This document shows positions 46,103 through 54,720 of a DNA stretch of 64,000 nucleotides, piece after piece. The notes beneath the pieces were generated by a model. It saw only the letters and a program-made list of their open reading frames with translations, was not told where the DNA came from and searched no databases. A program made the position numbers and the translations under genes. Location: NCBI RefSeq assembly GCF_016907455.1, contig NZ_JAFBCB010000001.1:2666001-2730000 (forward strand), written 5' to 3'. Source of the DNA: Brachybacterium muris. Lineage in GTDB: Bacteria > Actinomycetota > Actinomycetes > Actinomycetales > Dermabacteraceae. Positions within the stretch are counted from its first letter, which is position 1, and the number at the start of each line of letters is the position of its first letter.

Positions 46103-46169
46103 TGCTGTCTAGCCTCCACCCGCACCGGCGGCGTCCCTCCCGCCCTGTACGCCTCGATAGGGTTCCCCC

Positions 46170-46472
46170 ATGGCCGACCGTCGTATCCCCGCCCCCGCCG
46201 ATCCGGACGCCCGCGTCCTGTACCTCACCCGCACTGGCTGCCACCTGTGCGACGAGGCGCTGCCGCTGGTGCGCGCCGAGGCCGATCGCGTCGGCACCGC
46301 GGTGGAGGTGCGGGACATCGACGAGGACGAGACCCTGCGCCGCGACTGGGACTTCGATGTCCCGGTGATCATCGTGGACGGGAAGCTGCACGCCCGGTAC
46401 CGGGTGGACGCCGAGCAGCTGCGCGCGGCGCTCAAGCTGCCGCTGTGGCGACGCCTGCTGCGCCGAGACTGA
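46170..46472 (+). CDS. glutaredoxin-like (thioredoxin-fold) protein
   Basis: A 100-aa thioredoxin-fold protein of the glutaredoxin/DUF836 type. VLYLTRTGCHLCDEALPLV carries the CxxC redox motif (CHLC), followed by VEVRDIDEDETLRRDWDFDVPVIIVDGKLHA with the cis-proline. Its electron donor and targets are unknown. TAGGGT lies 6 nt before the ATG at 46170, so it is probably leaderless. It stands alone between the yceI terminator and a 259-bp non-coding stretch. Confidence 0.87.
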   Translation: MADRRIPAPADPDARVLYLTRTGCHLCDEALPLVRAEADRVGTAVEVRDIDEDETLRRDWDFDVPVIIVDGKLHARYRVDAEQLRAALKLPLWRRLLRRD

Positions 46473-46682
46473 GCCCGCCCACCCCGACTTCTGGGCGCTG
46501 CGTGTGACCTGACGACGCGGAACGGGCTCGAGGCGGCAATCCGCGCCCATTTGTTGGGGTGACACGAAGTGGTCTGCAGTGCCGGGATGACGCGGTGTGC
46601 GGTGCCGGGGATGATCCACAGCGCTCGGTAGGGCGACAAAGGACCACCACCTGACCGGGGGCGACTGTTCCCCATACAGAAC
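46473..46682. other. non-coding stretch between the glutaredoxin-like gene and the bS22 terminator
   Basis: No gene is visible. The stretch holds an imperfect direct repeat, TGCAGTGCCGGGATGA (46575-46590) and TGCGGTGCCGGGGATGA (46598-46614), and is less GC-rich around 46545-46575 than its surroundings. It may contain promoter or RNA elements, but nothing can be named. Confidence 0.4.
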
Positions 46683-46718
46683 ACAGCGGCCCCCGCCCTG
46701 ATGGGCGGGGGCCGCTGT
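46683..46718 (-). terminator. terminator of the bS22 gene
   Basis: A perfect 16-bp stem, ACAGCGGCCCCCGCCC (46683-46698) with GGGCGGGGGCCGCTGT (46703-46718), loop TGAT, located 13 nt after the bS22 stop on the minus strand. Confidence 0.85.
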
Positions 46719-46731
46719 TCTCACGCTGCGC

Positions 46732-46830
46732 TCACTTCTTGTTGCGGCGCTGGTGACGAGTCTTGCGAAGCAGCTTGCGGTGCTTCTTCTTGGCCATGCG
46801 CTTACGACGCTTCTTGATGACAGAACCCAT
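46732..46830 (-). CDS. 30S ribosomal protein bS22 (AURKAIP1/COX24-like)
   Basis: A 32-aa, extremely basic protein: [20 protein letters not shown], then [12 protein letters not shown]. This is almost the sequence of actinobacterial bS22, the small protein seen in mycobacterial ribosome structures near the decoding centre. The gene is short enough to be missed by automatic methods. Its codons are strongly biased (AAG, CGC, CGT), as expected for a highly expressed ribosomal protein. A strong terminator follows. It lies upstream of nothing on its strand and 142 bp after the GTPase pair. Confidence 0.93.
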   Translation of the reverse strand: MGSVIKKRRKRMAKKKHRKLLRKTRHQRRNKK

Positions 46831-46972
46831 AGGTGCCTCAGTTCTGCAGGCTAGAGCCTGCGGGTGGTCCAGCGGTGCGGGAGTGCGCGACCCGTGGTCC
46901 GTGCCTCAGCGCTGCTGCGCGGGCGTGGTCACGGGCATGCGCCACGGTCGACGCATCATTCTACACGCCACC

Positions 46973-48667
46973 TCAGCGGGACTCCCCCGCCGCCAGTGCG
47001 AGATCGCTCGCAGCGGCGGCGGCGCGGTCCAACTGCTCCTGCACCGGGTCCACCACCAGGTCGTCGGCCACGTCCCGTACCCGGGTCAGCAGCACCCGGC
47101 GGGCCCGTCGGCGGTGCCAGGCACCGGTCATCGCCGCGAGCGCCGCCCCGGCGATGCCCAGCAGGATGCCCGCTGCCACCCCCAGCACGATCAGGGCGGT
47201 GGGCAGCGGGATCGGGATCCACAGGCCCTCGAGCATGGGCAGCGGCAGGGGCGGCACCCCGAAGAACACCAGGGCGGCGTTGATGGCCAGCCAGCCCAGT
47301 CCCACCACCCAGGTGAGCAGGGCCAGCCACTGCAGCACGTCGAACACCGGCCACCACCAGGAGGTGGCGCGGCCGCGCAGGTCGGCCTCGGCCACGGCCT
47401 GGTCCAGGGCGTCGGGCAGGGTCTCCTCGTGGGAGCGGGCGGCGCGGCGCACCGCGGAGCGCCAGGGATCGGTGCCCCCGGCGGAGGCGGAGTCGGCGAA
47501 GGCCCTCACCCCACCGGAGGCACGGGCGCGGGTGCCGGCGTCGGGCTCCGGCAGGGAGGTGCGCTCCAGCCCCTCGGCGTCGCGTTCCTGCCCGATCCCC
47601 AGGCGGCGCAGGGGGTCCGCCCGGAAGCGGCGCAGCCATCGCAGCGGCGGCCAGCCCACGCGGCCACCGGCGCGGTAGCGGTAGGAGGCGCCGACGGCCG
47701 TGGCCACCGGCTCCACGCGGGCGGCGACCGCGAGGTCTGCGACCAGGGTGTCCACGGTGGAGTCGTCCACCCGCTCGTCCAGGCCCTCGGGGTCGGCGGC
47801 GGTGCGCAGGCGCCGGGCGGCATCGGCCACGTCGGCGCGCTGGCGGGAGGCAGCGGCGTCGCGGGTGCGGGCGATGTCCAGCAGGTGGGTGCGCAGCTCC
47901 TCCAGGCCCTCGCCGGTGGTGGCGGAGGCCGCGAGCACCGGGGCGGAGGTGAGGCCGTCGGCCCGGGCGATGCCCTGCAGGGAGGCCACCACGGCTTCCC
48001 GCTCATCGGGCCGCACCCGGTCGATCTGGTTCAGCACGAACACGGTGACGGCGTCGTGGCTGGCGAAGCGCTGCACGAACTCGCGGTGCAGCACCGCATC
48101 GGCGTACTTCTGGGGATCGGTGACCCAGACGATCACGTCCACCAGGCCCGTCATCCGCTCAGCCACGGCACGGTTGTCGGTCTGGACGGAGTCGAGGTCC
48201 GGCAGGTCCAGCAGCACCAGGCCCGGTGGTACTTCCTGGTCGGCCGCGTGGCGCCGGCGCCCGGAGGCGGGGGCCTTGCCTGCGAGCTCCAGGGCGGTGC
48301 CGGTGCCGTCGAGGTGGTGGCGGTCCGGCACTCCCAGCCAGTCCAGCAGTTCGTCCGAGCCCACCTCCCCCAGCACCGCCGCGACGGGGCGGGCGGTGGT
48401 GGGGCGGCGCACCGCGGCCTTGCTCACCTCGGTGCCCACCAGGGCATTGACCAGGGAGGACTTCCCGGAACCGGTGGCGCCGAACAGGCCGATCACGGTG
48501 TGCTCGGCGGAGAGGGCACGACGGCGGTCGATGCGCTCGATGATCTCTCGGGCGGAGTCCACCTCCCCGGAGGGGGCCACGTCCTCCAGCACCTCGACGG
48601 CACGGTCCAGCGCGTCCAGGCGCTGCACCAGGGGGACGGCGCGGTCCTTGCGCCGACGCGGGCTCAT
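46973..48667 (-). CDS. dynamin-like GTPase, second of a tandem pair
   Basis: 564 aa. The GTPase domain has P-loop GLFGATGSGKSSLVNALVG (G1), RRPTTARPV (G2), LLDLPDLDSVQTDNR (G3) and VLNQIDR (G4). Two adjacent spans follow near residues 455-520 (WLALLTWVVGLGWLAINAALVFF and ALIVLGVAAGILLGIAGAAL), then a short helical tail. The G3 motif is DLPD rather than DxxG. Pairs of dynamin-like proteins encoded together (DynA/DynB in Streptomyces) remodel membranes at division septa; that role is inferred here. The ATG at 48667 overlaps the first gene's stop (ATGA). Confidence 0.82.
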   Translation of the reverse strand: MSPRRRKDRAVPLVQRLDALDRAVEVLEDVAPSGEVDSAREIIERIDRRRALSAEHTVIGLFGATGSGKSSLVNALVGTEVSKAAVRRPTTARPVAAVLGEVGSDELLDWLGVPDRHHLDGTGTALELAGKAPASGRRRHAADQEVPPGLVLLDLPDLDSVQTDNRAVAERMTGLVDVIVWVTDPQKYADAVLHREFVQRFASHDAVTVFVLNQIDRVRPDEREAVVASLQGIARADGLTSAPVLAASATTGEGLEELRTHLLDIARTRDAAASRQRADVADAARRLRTAADPEGLDERVDDSTVDTLVADLAVAARVEPVATAVGASYRYRAGGRVGWPPLRWLRRFRADPLRRLGIGQERDAEGLERTSLPEPDAGTRARASGGVRAFADSASAGGTDPWRSAVRRAARSHEETLPDALDQAVAEADLRGRATSWWWPVFDVLQWLALLTWVVGLGWLAINAALVFFGVPPLPLPMLEGLWIPIPLPTALIVLGVAAGILLGIAGAALAAMTGAWHRRRARRVLLTRVRDVADDLVVDPVQEQLDRAAAAASDLALAAGESR

Positions 48668-50496
48668 CGGGGGTCCTCGGGAAGGTCCCCACGGTCCTCG
48701 CGGATCTCGTGGGCCAGGGCCTCCAGCGCGTCGGCGTCGGCTTCCATCGCCTCGGCGCCGCCGATGCCGGCCAGCTCGGCCAGGCGCTGCTCGAAGGGTG
48801 CGGAGCGACCGGCCACCAGGGCGTCCAGTCGGGTGGTGAGGCGCTCGCGGGCGATGCGGGCCATGCGGCGCACCGCCTCGTCGCCGAAGATGGTCTCCAG
48901 CAGCTTTTGGCCCACCACGGCGGTGCCGGCGCCCACCCCCACCTCGAGGCCGGTGGGGATGAAGGCGGTGGAGGCGAACACGGCGATCATCAGCGCTACA
49001 CCCACCACGTTCACGCCCAGGGACATCAGGCGGGCCTTGGTGCGACGGTCCGCACCCTCCTGGCGCACCAGCTCCAGCACATCGCCCTGCCAGGCGCGCA
49101 CGGCTGCGGCCACCTCCTCCGCGTATCCGTCGGGGATGCGGGAGAGGTCCTGCCCCTCGGCGAGGTGGCGACCGGCGGCGGTGGCCCGCCAGGACTGCTC
49201 GGCGCGCTCGGCCCCGCGGGCGGTCTCGTCGATCACCACGGCCACCAGGGAGGTGCCGAGCGCCTGTTCGGCGGCGACCGAGGGGGCGGGCTTGCCGCTG
49301 AGCATCCCGCCGATGCGGTCGCGCATGCGGCCCACGAAGGTCTCGACCCCGCGGAAGAACTCGCCGGTGCCCACCACGTCCTGCCAGCGGGCCAGCACCT
49401 CGCCGCGCAGCAGGGAGCCGTCGCCGATGGACTCCTCGATGCGGTCGCGGGCGTCGGCGAAGGCCGCCACCACCTCGCCGTGGAGGCGATCCCTCTCGGC
49501 CTCCTGCACGCGGGCGTGGGCGGCGATGTCGCGGGCGGATCCGGCCAGTCGGCCGACGGCCCCGGCCAGGGTGCGGCGGGCGATCGCGCCGCGGCCCTCG
49601 GCGTCGGCCGCGAGATCGCGCAGGTGCCCCGTGAGCTCGCCGACGGCGGCGGCGGGCAGCATGCCCCGCTCGTCCACGTCGCTCTCGGCCACCAGGAACA
49701 GGTGGGCCACCTCGATGCCCTCCCGGTCCAGCATGGCGCGCAGGTCCGGACCCAGCTCCTCGGCCACCCCGGGGCGGTCGGGGATGCGGTTCATCACCAC
49801 GGCGACGGTGACGTCGCGCTCGGCGGCGGTGCGCAGCACCTCCCACGGCACGGCGTCGGCGTAGCGGTTGGCGGTGGTGACGAACAGCCACAGGTCCGCG
49901 GCGCGCAGCAGCTGACGGGCCAGCTCCCGGTTGCCGGTGGAGACGGAGTCGATGTCCGGGGCGTCCAAGATCGCCAGGCCCCGCGGGATGGAGGGCTCGG
50001 CGCGCAGTTCGAGACTGGTGGCCGCGGCCTCCTCGCCGCTGGTGGAGGGGGCACCGTCGGGACCGACGGCGGCCAGGGCCTCCTGCGCGGCCACCGGCTG
50101 CCCGTCACCGCGCACCCGGGCCAGGCCCGGCAGGATGCGGGAGCCGGCGAACCAGGCGGAGTCCTCGGGGTGGTGCAGCAGCACGGGGCGACGGGTGGTG
50201 GGGCGGATCGCACCGGTCCGGCTGACCGGATGACCCACCAGGGCGTTGACCAGGGTGGACTTGCCGGCGCCCGTGGAGCCGCCCACCACCACCAGCAGCG
50301 GGGCGTCCAGGGATGCCAGGCGCGGGGCGACGTGGTCGGCCAGCTGCGACAGCGCGCCGGAGACCTCCGCCCGGGCCTGCTGGGCCCCCTCGATGGGCAG
50401 CGGCAGCTCGAGAGCGCGCAGGTCCTTCGCGAAGGTACCGAGCACGGTGGGCTGCTCGATGCTGTGGGTCCCGCTGCTGATTCCGAGGTCTGTCAT
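48664..50496 (-). CDS. dynamin-like GTPase, first of a tandem pair
   Basis: 610 aa. P-loop VVVGGSTGAGKSTLVNALVG (G1), RPTTRRPVLLH (G2), LAILDAPDIDSVSTGNRELA (G3, again DAPD instead of DxxG) and VAVVMNRIPDRPG (G4, NRIP). A central helical region (residues 290-450) precedes one or two spans (LMSLGVNVVGVALMIAVFAST and ..VGVGAGTAVVGQKLLETIFG) and a long helical C-terminus. The altered G4 suggests weaker guanine specificity. It is coupled to the second GTPase by an ATGA overlap and separated from acuC by 75 bp. Confidence 0.82.
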   Translation of the reverse strand: MTDLGISSGTHSIEQPTVLGTFAKDLRALELPLPIEGAQQARAEVSGALSQLADHVAPRLASLDAPLLVVVGGSTGAGKSTLVNALVGHPVSRTGAIRPTTRRPVLLHHPEDSAWFAGSRILPGLARVRGDGQPVAAQEALAAVGPDGAPSTSGEEAAATSLELRAEPSIPRGLAILDAPDIDSVSTGNRELARQLLRAADLWLFVTTANRYADAVPWEVLRTAAERDVTVAVVMNRIPDRPGVAEELGPDLRAMLDREGIEVAHLFLVAESDVDERGMLPAAAVGELTGHLRDLAADAEGRGAIARRTLAGAVGRLAGSARDIAAHARVQEAERDRLHGEVVAAFADARDRIEESIGDGSLLRGEVLARWQDVVGTGEFFRGVETFVGRMRDRIGGMLSGKPAPSVAAEQALGTSLVAVVIDETARGAERAEQSWRATAAGRHLAEGQDLSRIPDGYAEEVAAAVRAWQGDVLELVRQEGADRRTKARLMSLGVNVVGVALMIAVFASTAFIPTGLEVGVGAGTAVVGQKLLETIFGDEAVRRMARIARERLTTRLDALVAGRSAPFEQRLAELAGIGGAEAMEADADALEALAHEIREDRGDLPEDPR

Positions 50497-50571
50497 TTCT
50501 TCCCCGTCCTACGGTGATGTGACCGGCTCATTGTGGCAGGTGACCTGCCCGGGGCGGACCTGCCGGGACGC

Positions 50572-51828
50572 TCAGTCGTGGAAGGGGTCCAGTCCCCACT
50601 CGGGGAAGACTGCACGGCGGGTGGCCTGGACCGCTCGGTCCAGCGGGTCCTCCGGGTCGAAGCCCGCCTCCCAGTCGCGCACGGCCAGTGGCCTGCCCTC
50701 GCCGAAGGTGCGCATCGCCGGGTCCAGGGAGAGCCCGTGGGCCTCACGGACGCGGGCATCGGCATCCAGATAGGCCTGTGGGAGGGGCTCGTCGGGATCG
50801 ACCGGCTCCCCCGTGGCTACGGCGATCAGGTGGGCCCAGGAGCGGGGAACCACGTCCACCACCGCGTAGCCCCCGCCGCCGAGGGCCAGCCAGCGCCCCT
50901 CGCACACCTCCTCGGCGATCTCGCGCATCAGGATCATCACCTCGCGCTGGGCCTCCAGCGACACGGTGAAGTCGGCCAGGGGGTCCACCCGGTGGGTGTC
51001 GGCCCCGTGCTGGGTGACCAGCAGGGTGGGGCGGATCGCGCGGGCCAGGGCCGGCACGGTGGCGCGGATGGCGCGCACCCAGCCGTCGGCGTCGGTACGG
51101 GGCGGCAGCGGCAGGTTGATCGCGCTCCCGGGGGCCTTCTGCCCGCCGGTGTCCTGGACGAAGCCGGTGCCGGGGAACAGGTGCTCGCCGCTCTCGTGCA
51201 CCGAGAGGGTGATGGCTCGCGGCTCGTCCCACAGCGCCGTCTCCACCCCGTCGCCGTGGTGCACGTCCACGTCGGCGTACAGCACGCGCTGCTCCCCCGC
51301 GTCCAGGGCATGGCGGATCGCGATCGCGGCATCGTTGTACACGCAGAACCCGGAGGCGCGGCCCGGGCGGGCGTGGTGCATGCCGCCTGCGACGTTCACC
51401 GCGCGCCGCACACTGCCTGTCAGGATCGCGTCGATCGCGGCCAGGGAGCCGCCGGCGATGCGGGCAGAGGCCTCGTGCATGCCCAGGAAGGCGGGCACGT
51501 CGTCGCCGCCGATGCCGTAGGCGATCAGCTCGTCGTCGGTGGCGAGGTCGTGGGGCGCGGAGGCGCGGCGCACCGCCTCGATGTAGGCGGCGTCGTGCAC
51601 GGAGGCGAGCTGCTCCTGGCTCGCCACCGGGGCGTCGATCACGGTGACGCCCGGGCGGTCCAGGAGTCCGGCGGCACGAGCGAGGTCCCTGGTGAGCGTC
51701 AGCCGCACCGGCGACATCGGGTGATACGGGCCGAAGTCGTACTGCGCGAAGGCGTCGTCCCACACCACGGCGCAGCTGTCCGCGGTCCCGGCAGCAGGGG
51801 GCGGTGCTGTCGCGTCATCGGCGTGCAT
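50572..51828 (-). CDS. AcuC-like class I histone deacetylase family protein
   Basis: A 418-aa zinc deacetylase of the AcuC type, which removes acetyl groups from acetyl-CoA synthetase and other proteins. HPMSPVRLTLTRDLA, GGMHHARPGRASGFCVYNDAAIAI (catalytic His pair), LYADVDVHHGDGVETALW (zinc Asp and His), HESGEHLFPGTGF and VTQHGADTHRVDPLA (second zinc Asp) are family motifs; LALGGGGYAVVDVVPRSWA closes the fold. TACGCT lies 7 nt before the ATG at 51828 (leaderless). It is divergent from ktrB. Confidence 0.9.
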   Translation of the reverse strand: MHADDATAPPPAAGTADSCAVVWDDAFAQYDFGPYHPMSPVRLTLTRDLARAAGLLDRPGVTVIDAPVASQEQLASVHDAAYIEAVRRASAPHDLATDDELIAYGIGGDDVPAFLGMHEASARIAGGSLAAIDAILTGSVRRAVNVAGGMHHARPGRASGFCVYNDAAIAIRHALDAGEQRVLYADVDVHHGDGVETALWDEPRAITLSVHESGEHLFPGTGFVQDTGGQKAPGSAINLPLPPRTDADGWVRAIRATVPALARAIRPTLLVTQHGADTHRVDPLADFTVSLEAQREVMILMREIAEEVCEGRWLALGGGGYAVVDVVPRSWAHLIAVATGEPVDPDEPLPQAYLDADARVREAHGLSLDPAMRTFGEGRPLAVRDWEAGFDPEDPLDRAVQATRRAVFPEWGLDPFHD

Positions 51829-51946
51829 GCCCCGAAGCGTACCCAGACGATGCCCATGGCGGACACAGCGGGCACCCATCGCGGACGTAGACTGCGCCGC
51901 GACGACCGCACCAGCAGAGGGGCGGGTGTGAGAAGCGGGAGGTGTG

Positions 51947-53362
51947 ATGCCCCAACGGACCTCGGGTGCCACCGGCCACCTCCCGACCCCCTCGCGCGCC
52001 ACTCGCTGGCGTCATGCGGTCAGCGACTTCTTCGCCGAGCTGGGACGCTCCTCCCCCGCCCGTTTGCTGCTGATCGTGTTCACCGCGATGATCGGCGTGT
52101 TCACAGCCCTGCTGTCCCTGCCGATCTCTGCGGCCGACGGGCAGCGCACTCCCTTCGTGGACGCCCTGTTCACGGCCGTCTCCGCGATCTGTGTGACGGG
52201 CCTGGTCACGGTGGACACCGGCACCCACTGGTCCACCTTCGGGCTCACGGTCATCATGGTGGCGATGAAGGTGGGCGGCCTGGGCGTGCTGACGCTGGCC
52301 TCCCTGCTGGGCCTGTCGGTGATGCGCTCGATGGGGCTCGCACAGCGACTGATCGCCGCGCGGGAGACCCGCGCCGAGCAGCTCGCCGAGGTGGGCGGGG
52401 TGCTGCGCACCATCGTGATCACCTCCACCGCCTTCGAGGTGGCCACCTTCGTGGCGCTGACGCCGTACATGGTGGTGACCGAGCACGGCTTCGGGGAGTC
52501 GCTGTTCCTGGGCCTGTTCTACGCGATCAGCGCCTTCAACAATGCCGGTTTCGTGCCGGAGGCCGCCGGCACCGCCCAGTACCTGGCCGATCCGTTCTTC
52601 ACCGTCCCGGTGGGCCTGGCCGTGGCGGTGGGATCCCTGGGCTTCCCGGTGATCCTGGCGGTGGCGCGGGCCTGGCGCACCCCGAAGCGCTGGTCCCTGC
52701 ACGCGAAGCTCACCCTCGCGACCTCCGGGATCCTGCTGGTTGCCGGTTGGGCCGGCCTGCTGCTGATGGAGTGGTCCAACCCCTCCACCCTCGGCGGGCA
52801 GAGTGTGGGCACCAAGATCCTGGCCTCGGCCTTCGCCTCGATCATGCCGCGATCCGGTGGCTTCTCCACCCTGGACATCGGGCAGATGACGGGGGAGTCG
52901 CGCCTGTTCATCGACCTGCTGATGTTCATCGGCGGCGGTTCCGGCTCCACCGGTGGCGGCATCAAGGTCACCACCTTCGCACTGCTGGTGCTCTCGATCT
53001 GGGCGGAGATCCGTGGCAACCCCGACGTGGAGACATTCGGTCGCCGCATTCCGCAGGAGACCATCCGCCAAGCCATCGGCGTGCTGGTGATGAGCTCCGC
53101 AGTGGTGTTCGTGGCCACCTTCGTGCTGCTGCGCATCACCCCGTTCACCCTGGACCAGACCCTGTTCGAGGCGCTCTCCGCCTTCGGTACGGTAGGACTG
53201 AGCACAGGCATCACCCCGGACCTCTCGAGCCCGGCGAAGTACGTCATCATCGTGTGCATGTACGTGGGGCGCCTGGGGCCGATGACCCTGGGTGCAGCCC
53301 TTGCGCTGCGGCAGCGCTCCCGGATGGTGCGCCTGCCCCTGGAACGGCCGGTCGTGGGTTGA
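51947..53362 (+). CDS. ktrB: potassium uptake protein, TrkH/KtrB family
   Basis: A 471-aa K+ channel-like subunit with four pore loops. Filter segments are SAICVTGLVTVDTG, ISAFNNAGFVPEA, SIMPRSGGFSTLDI (an unusual RSGG where TRTAGF is common) and LSAFGTVGLSTGI; the conserved glycines are all present. GSTGGGIKVTTFALL is the intramembrane loop of the third repeat that gates KtrB. The N-terminal ~40 residues are cytosolic. GGGAGG 4 nt upstream favours the ATG at 51947 over the GTG at 51944. ktrA follows after ~105 bp. The stop lies inside a 15-bp tandem repeat. Confidence 0.93.
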   Translation: MPQRTSGATGHLPTPSRATRWRHAVSDFFAELGRSSPARLLLIVFTAMIGVFTALLSLPISAADGQRTPFVDALFTAVSAICVTGLVTVDTGTHWSTFGLTVIMVAMKVGGLGVLTLASLLGLSVMRSMGLAQRLIAARETRAEQLAEVGGVLRTIVITSTAFEVATFVALTPYMVVTEHGFGESLFLGLFYAISAFNNAGFVPEAAGTAQYLADPFFTVPVGLAVAVGSLGFPVILAVARAWRTPKRWSLHAKLTLATSGILLVAGWAGLLLMEWSNPSTLGGQSVGTKILASAFASIMPRSGGFSTLDIGQMTGESRLFIDLLMFIGGGSGSTGGGIKVTTFALLVLSIWAEIRGNPDVETFGRRIPQETIRQAIGVLVMSSAVVFVATFVLLRITPFTLDQTLFEALSAFGTVGLSTGITPDLSSPAKYVIIVCMYVGRLGPMTLGAALALRQRSRMVRLPLERPVVG

Positions 53363-53394
53363 TGAGTCGTGGGTTGATGAGTCGTGGGTTGATC
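53351..53394. repeat. 15-bp tandem repeat spanning the ktrB stop codon
   Basis: GTCGTGGGTTGATGA occurs three times in a row (53351-53365, 53366-53380, and 53381-53394 with the last unit ending GATC). The first unit encodes VVG and stop of KtrB, and each unit carries tandem TGA codons. The period is a multiple of three, so the reading frame is kept whatever the copy number. Confidence 0.75.
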
Positions 53395-53467
53395 GGTCGC
53401 GGACCGGCACCGTGCGTCGCGCGTGACCGCCCGCGCCTAGACTGTGGCGGCCGACGAAGGAGGACAG

Positions 53468-54136
53468 GTGGCACGCAGCAGACGTGACGACAGCGGGGTG
53501 CTGGTGATCGGCCTGGGCCGTTTCGGTGCCTCGATCGCCCTGACCCTGGAGGAGCTGGGCACCGACGTGCTCGCGTTGGACGCCCGCGACGACCTGGTCC
53601 AGGAGTACTCCGGTCGCCTCACCCATGTGGTCCAGGCCGACGCCACCCAGATGGAGTCCCTGGCGCAGGTGGGCGCAGCAGAGTTCTCGGTGGCGGTGGT
53701 GGGCGTGGGCACCTCGCTGGAGGCCAGCGTGCTGATCACCGCGAACCTGGTGGACCTGGGCAAGCCCGTGATCTGGGCGAAGGCCATCTCCTCCGCACAC
53801 GGCAAGATCCTGGAGCGCATCGGTGCCCACCACGTGGTCTTCCCCGAGGCCGACGCCGGCCGCCGCGTGGCCCACCTGGTCAACGGCCGGCTGCTGGACT
53901 TCATCGAGTTCGACGACGGCTTCGCGATCGTGAAGATGCGGCCGCCGCGCGAGACCCAGGGCTACACGCTGGCCCAGTCCGACATCCGCGCCAAGTACGG
54001 CGTGACCGTGGTGGGCGTGAAGTCACCGGGCAGGGACTTCACCTACGCCACCCCGGAGACCATCGTGACCCAGCACGACCTGCTGATCGTCGCGGGGCAC
54101 ACGGATCTGATCGAACGGTTCTCCACCCGGCCCTGA
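53468..54136 (+). CDS. ktrA: potassium uptake regulatory subunit KtrA/TrkA
   Basis: A 222-aa RCK protein that gates KtrB according to bound nucleotide. VLVIGLGRFGASIALTLEELG is the NAD/ATP-binding Rossmann start, VVQADATQMESLAQVGAAEF the following switch, and the C-terminal RCK-C domain contains GYTLAQSDIRAKYGVTVVGVK and HDLLIVAGHTDLIERF. AGGAGGACAG directly precedes the GTG at 53468. The pair ktrB-ktrA is the usual arrangement. It converges on the proC 3' fragment with 15 bp between stops. Confidence 0.94.
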   Translation: MARSRRDDSGVLVIGLGRFGASIALTLEELGTDVLALDARDDLVQEYSGRLTHVVQADATQMESLAQVGAAEFSVAVVGVGTSLEASVLITANLVDLGKPVIWAKAISSAHGKILERIGAHHVVFPEADAGRRVAHLVNGRLLDFIEFDDGFAIVKMRPPRETQGYTLAQSDIRAKYGVTVVGVKSPGRDFTYATPETIVTQHDLLIVAGHTDLIERFSTRP

Positions 54137-54151
54137 GGCCGGTCCCCGGGG

Positions 54152-54607
54152 TCAGTCGCCGGTGAGCTCGCGGGAGCGCTCAGCGGAGGCCTGCATGGCC
54201 GAGGCGATCCCGGGACGGACCCCCAGGCGCTCCATCACCGCCAGGCCCTCCACCGTGGTGCCGCCGGGGCTGGACACCCCGTTCTTGGCGACCGCCGCGT
54301 GCTGCCCGGTCTGCATCAGCATGGTGGCGGCGCCGCGCACGGTCTGCTGCACCAGGCGATCGGCGAGGTCCCGCTTCAGGCCCAGCCGCACCGCCTCGTC
54401 GGTCATCGCCTCGATCAGCGAGAACGTGAACGCCGAGAGCGACCCGGCCGCACCGATGAACGCGTGGACCTGCTGCTCGGTGATGTCCTCGACCACGCCG
54501 GCCTCGGCGAACAGGGCGTGGACCAGCTCGTACTGCTCGTCGCTCACGGCGCTGCCGCGCATCAGGCCCACGGCCCCCTCCCCCACCGAGATGGGCGTGT
54601 TGGGCAT
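54152..54607 (-). pseudogene. proC: proC, 3' fragment (pyrroline-5-carboxylate reductase)
   Basis: The C-terminal half of ProC: NTPISVGEGAVGLMRGSAVS, then the dimerisation domain EQQVHAFIGAAGSLSAFTF.., RLVQQTVRGAATML and the signature VSSPGGTTVEGLAVMERLGV with the conserved PGGTT. The start of the fragment is the target duplication at 54603-54607. An ATG at 54607 (within MPNTPIS) could allow a separate polypeptide, but that piece would lack the NADPH-binding domain. Confidence 0.92.
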
Positions 54608-54720
54608 TGAGTATTCGTAGTCGTGGGAGCCACCGAATCTTGCTCTTGGGGACCGCCGATCGTGCCGACGGGGGCCAGTAGCCGCCGCGGTGGGGACCAC
54701 TGGCTCCCGCCGGCATCGGG

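Noticed and set aside
53351-53394. CRISPR-like repeat
   Set aside because: The units are directly abutting without spacers and there are only three; it is a simple tandem repeat.
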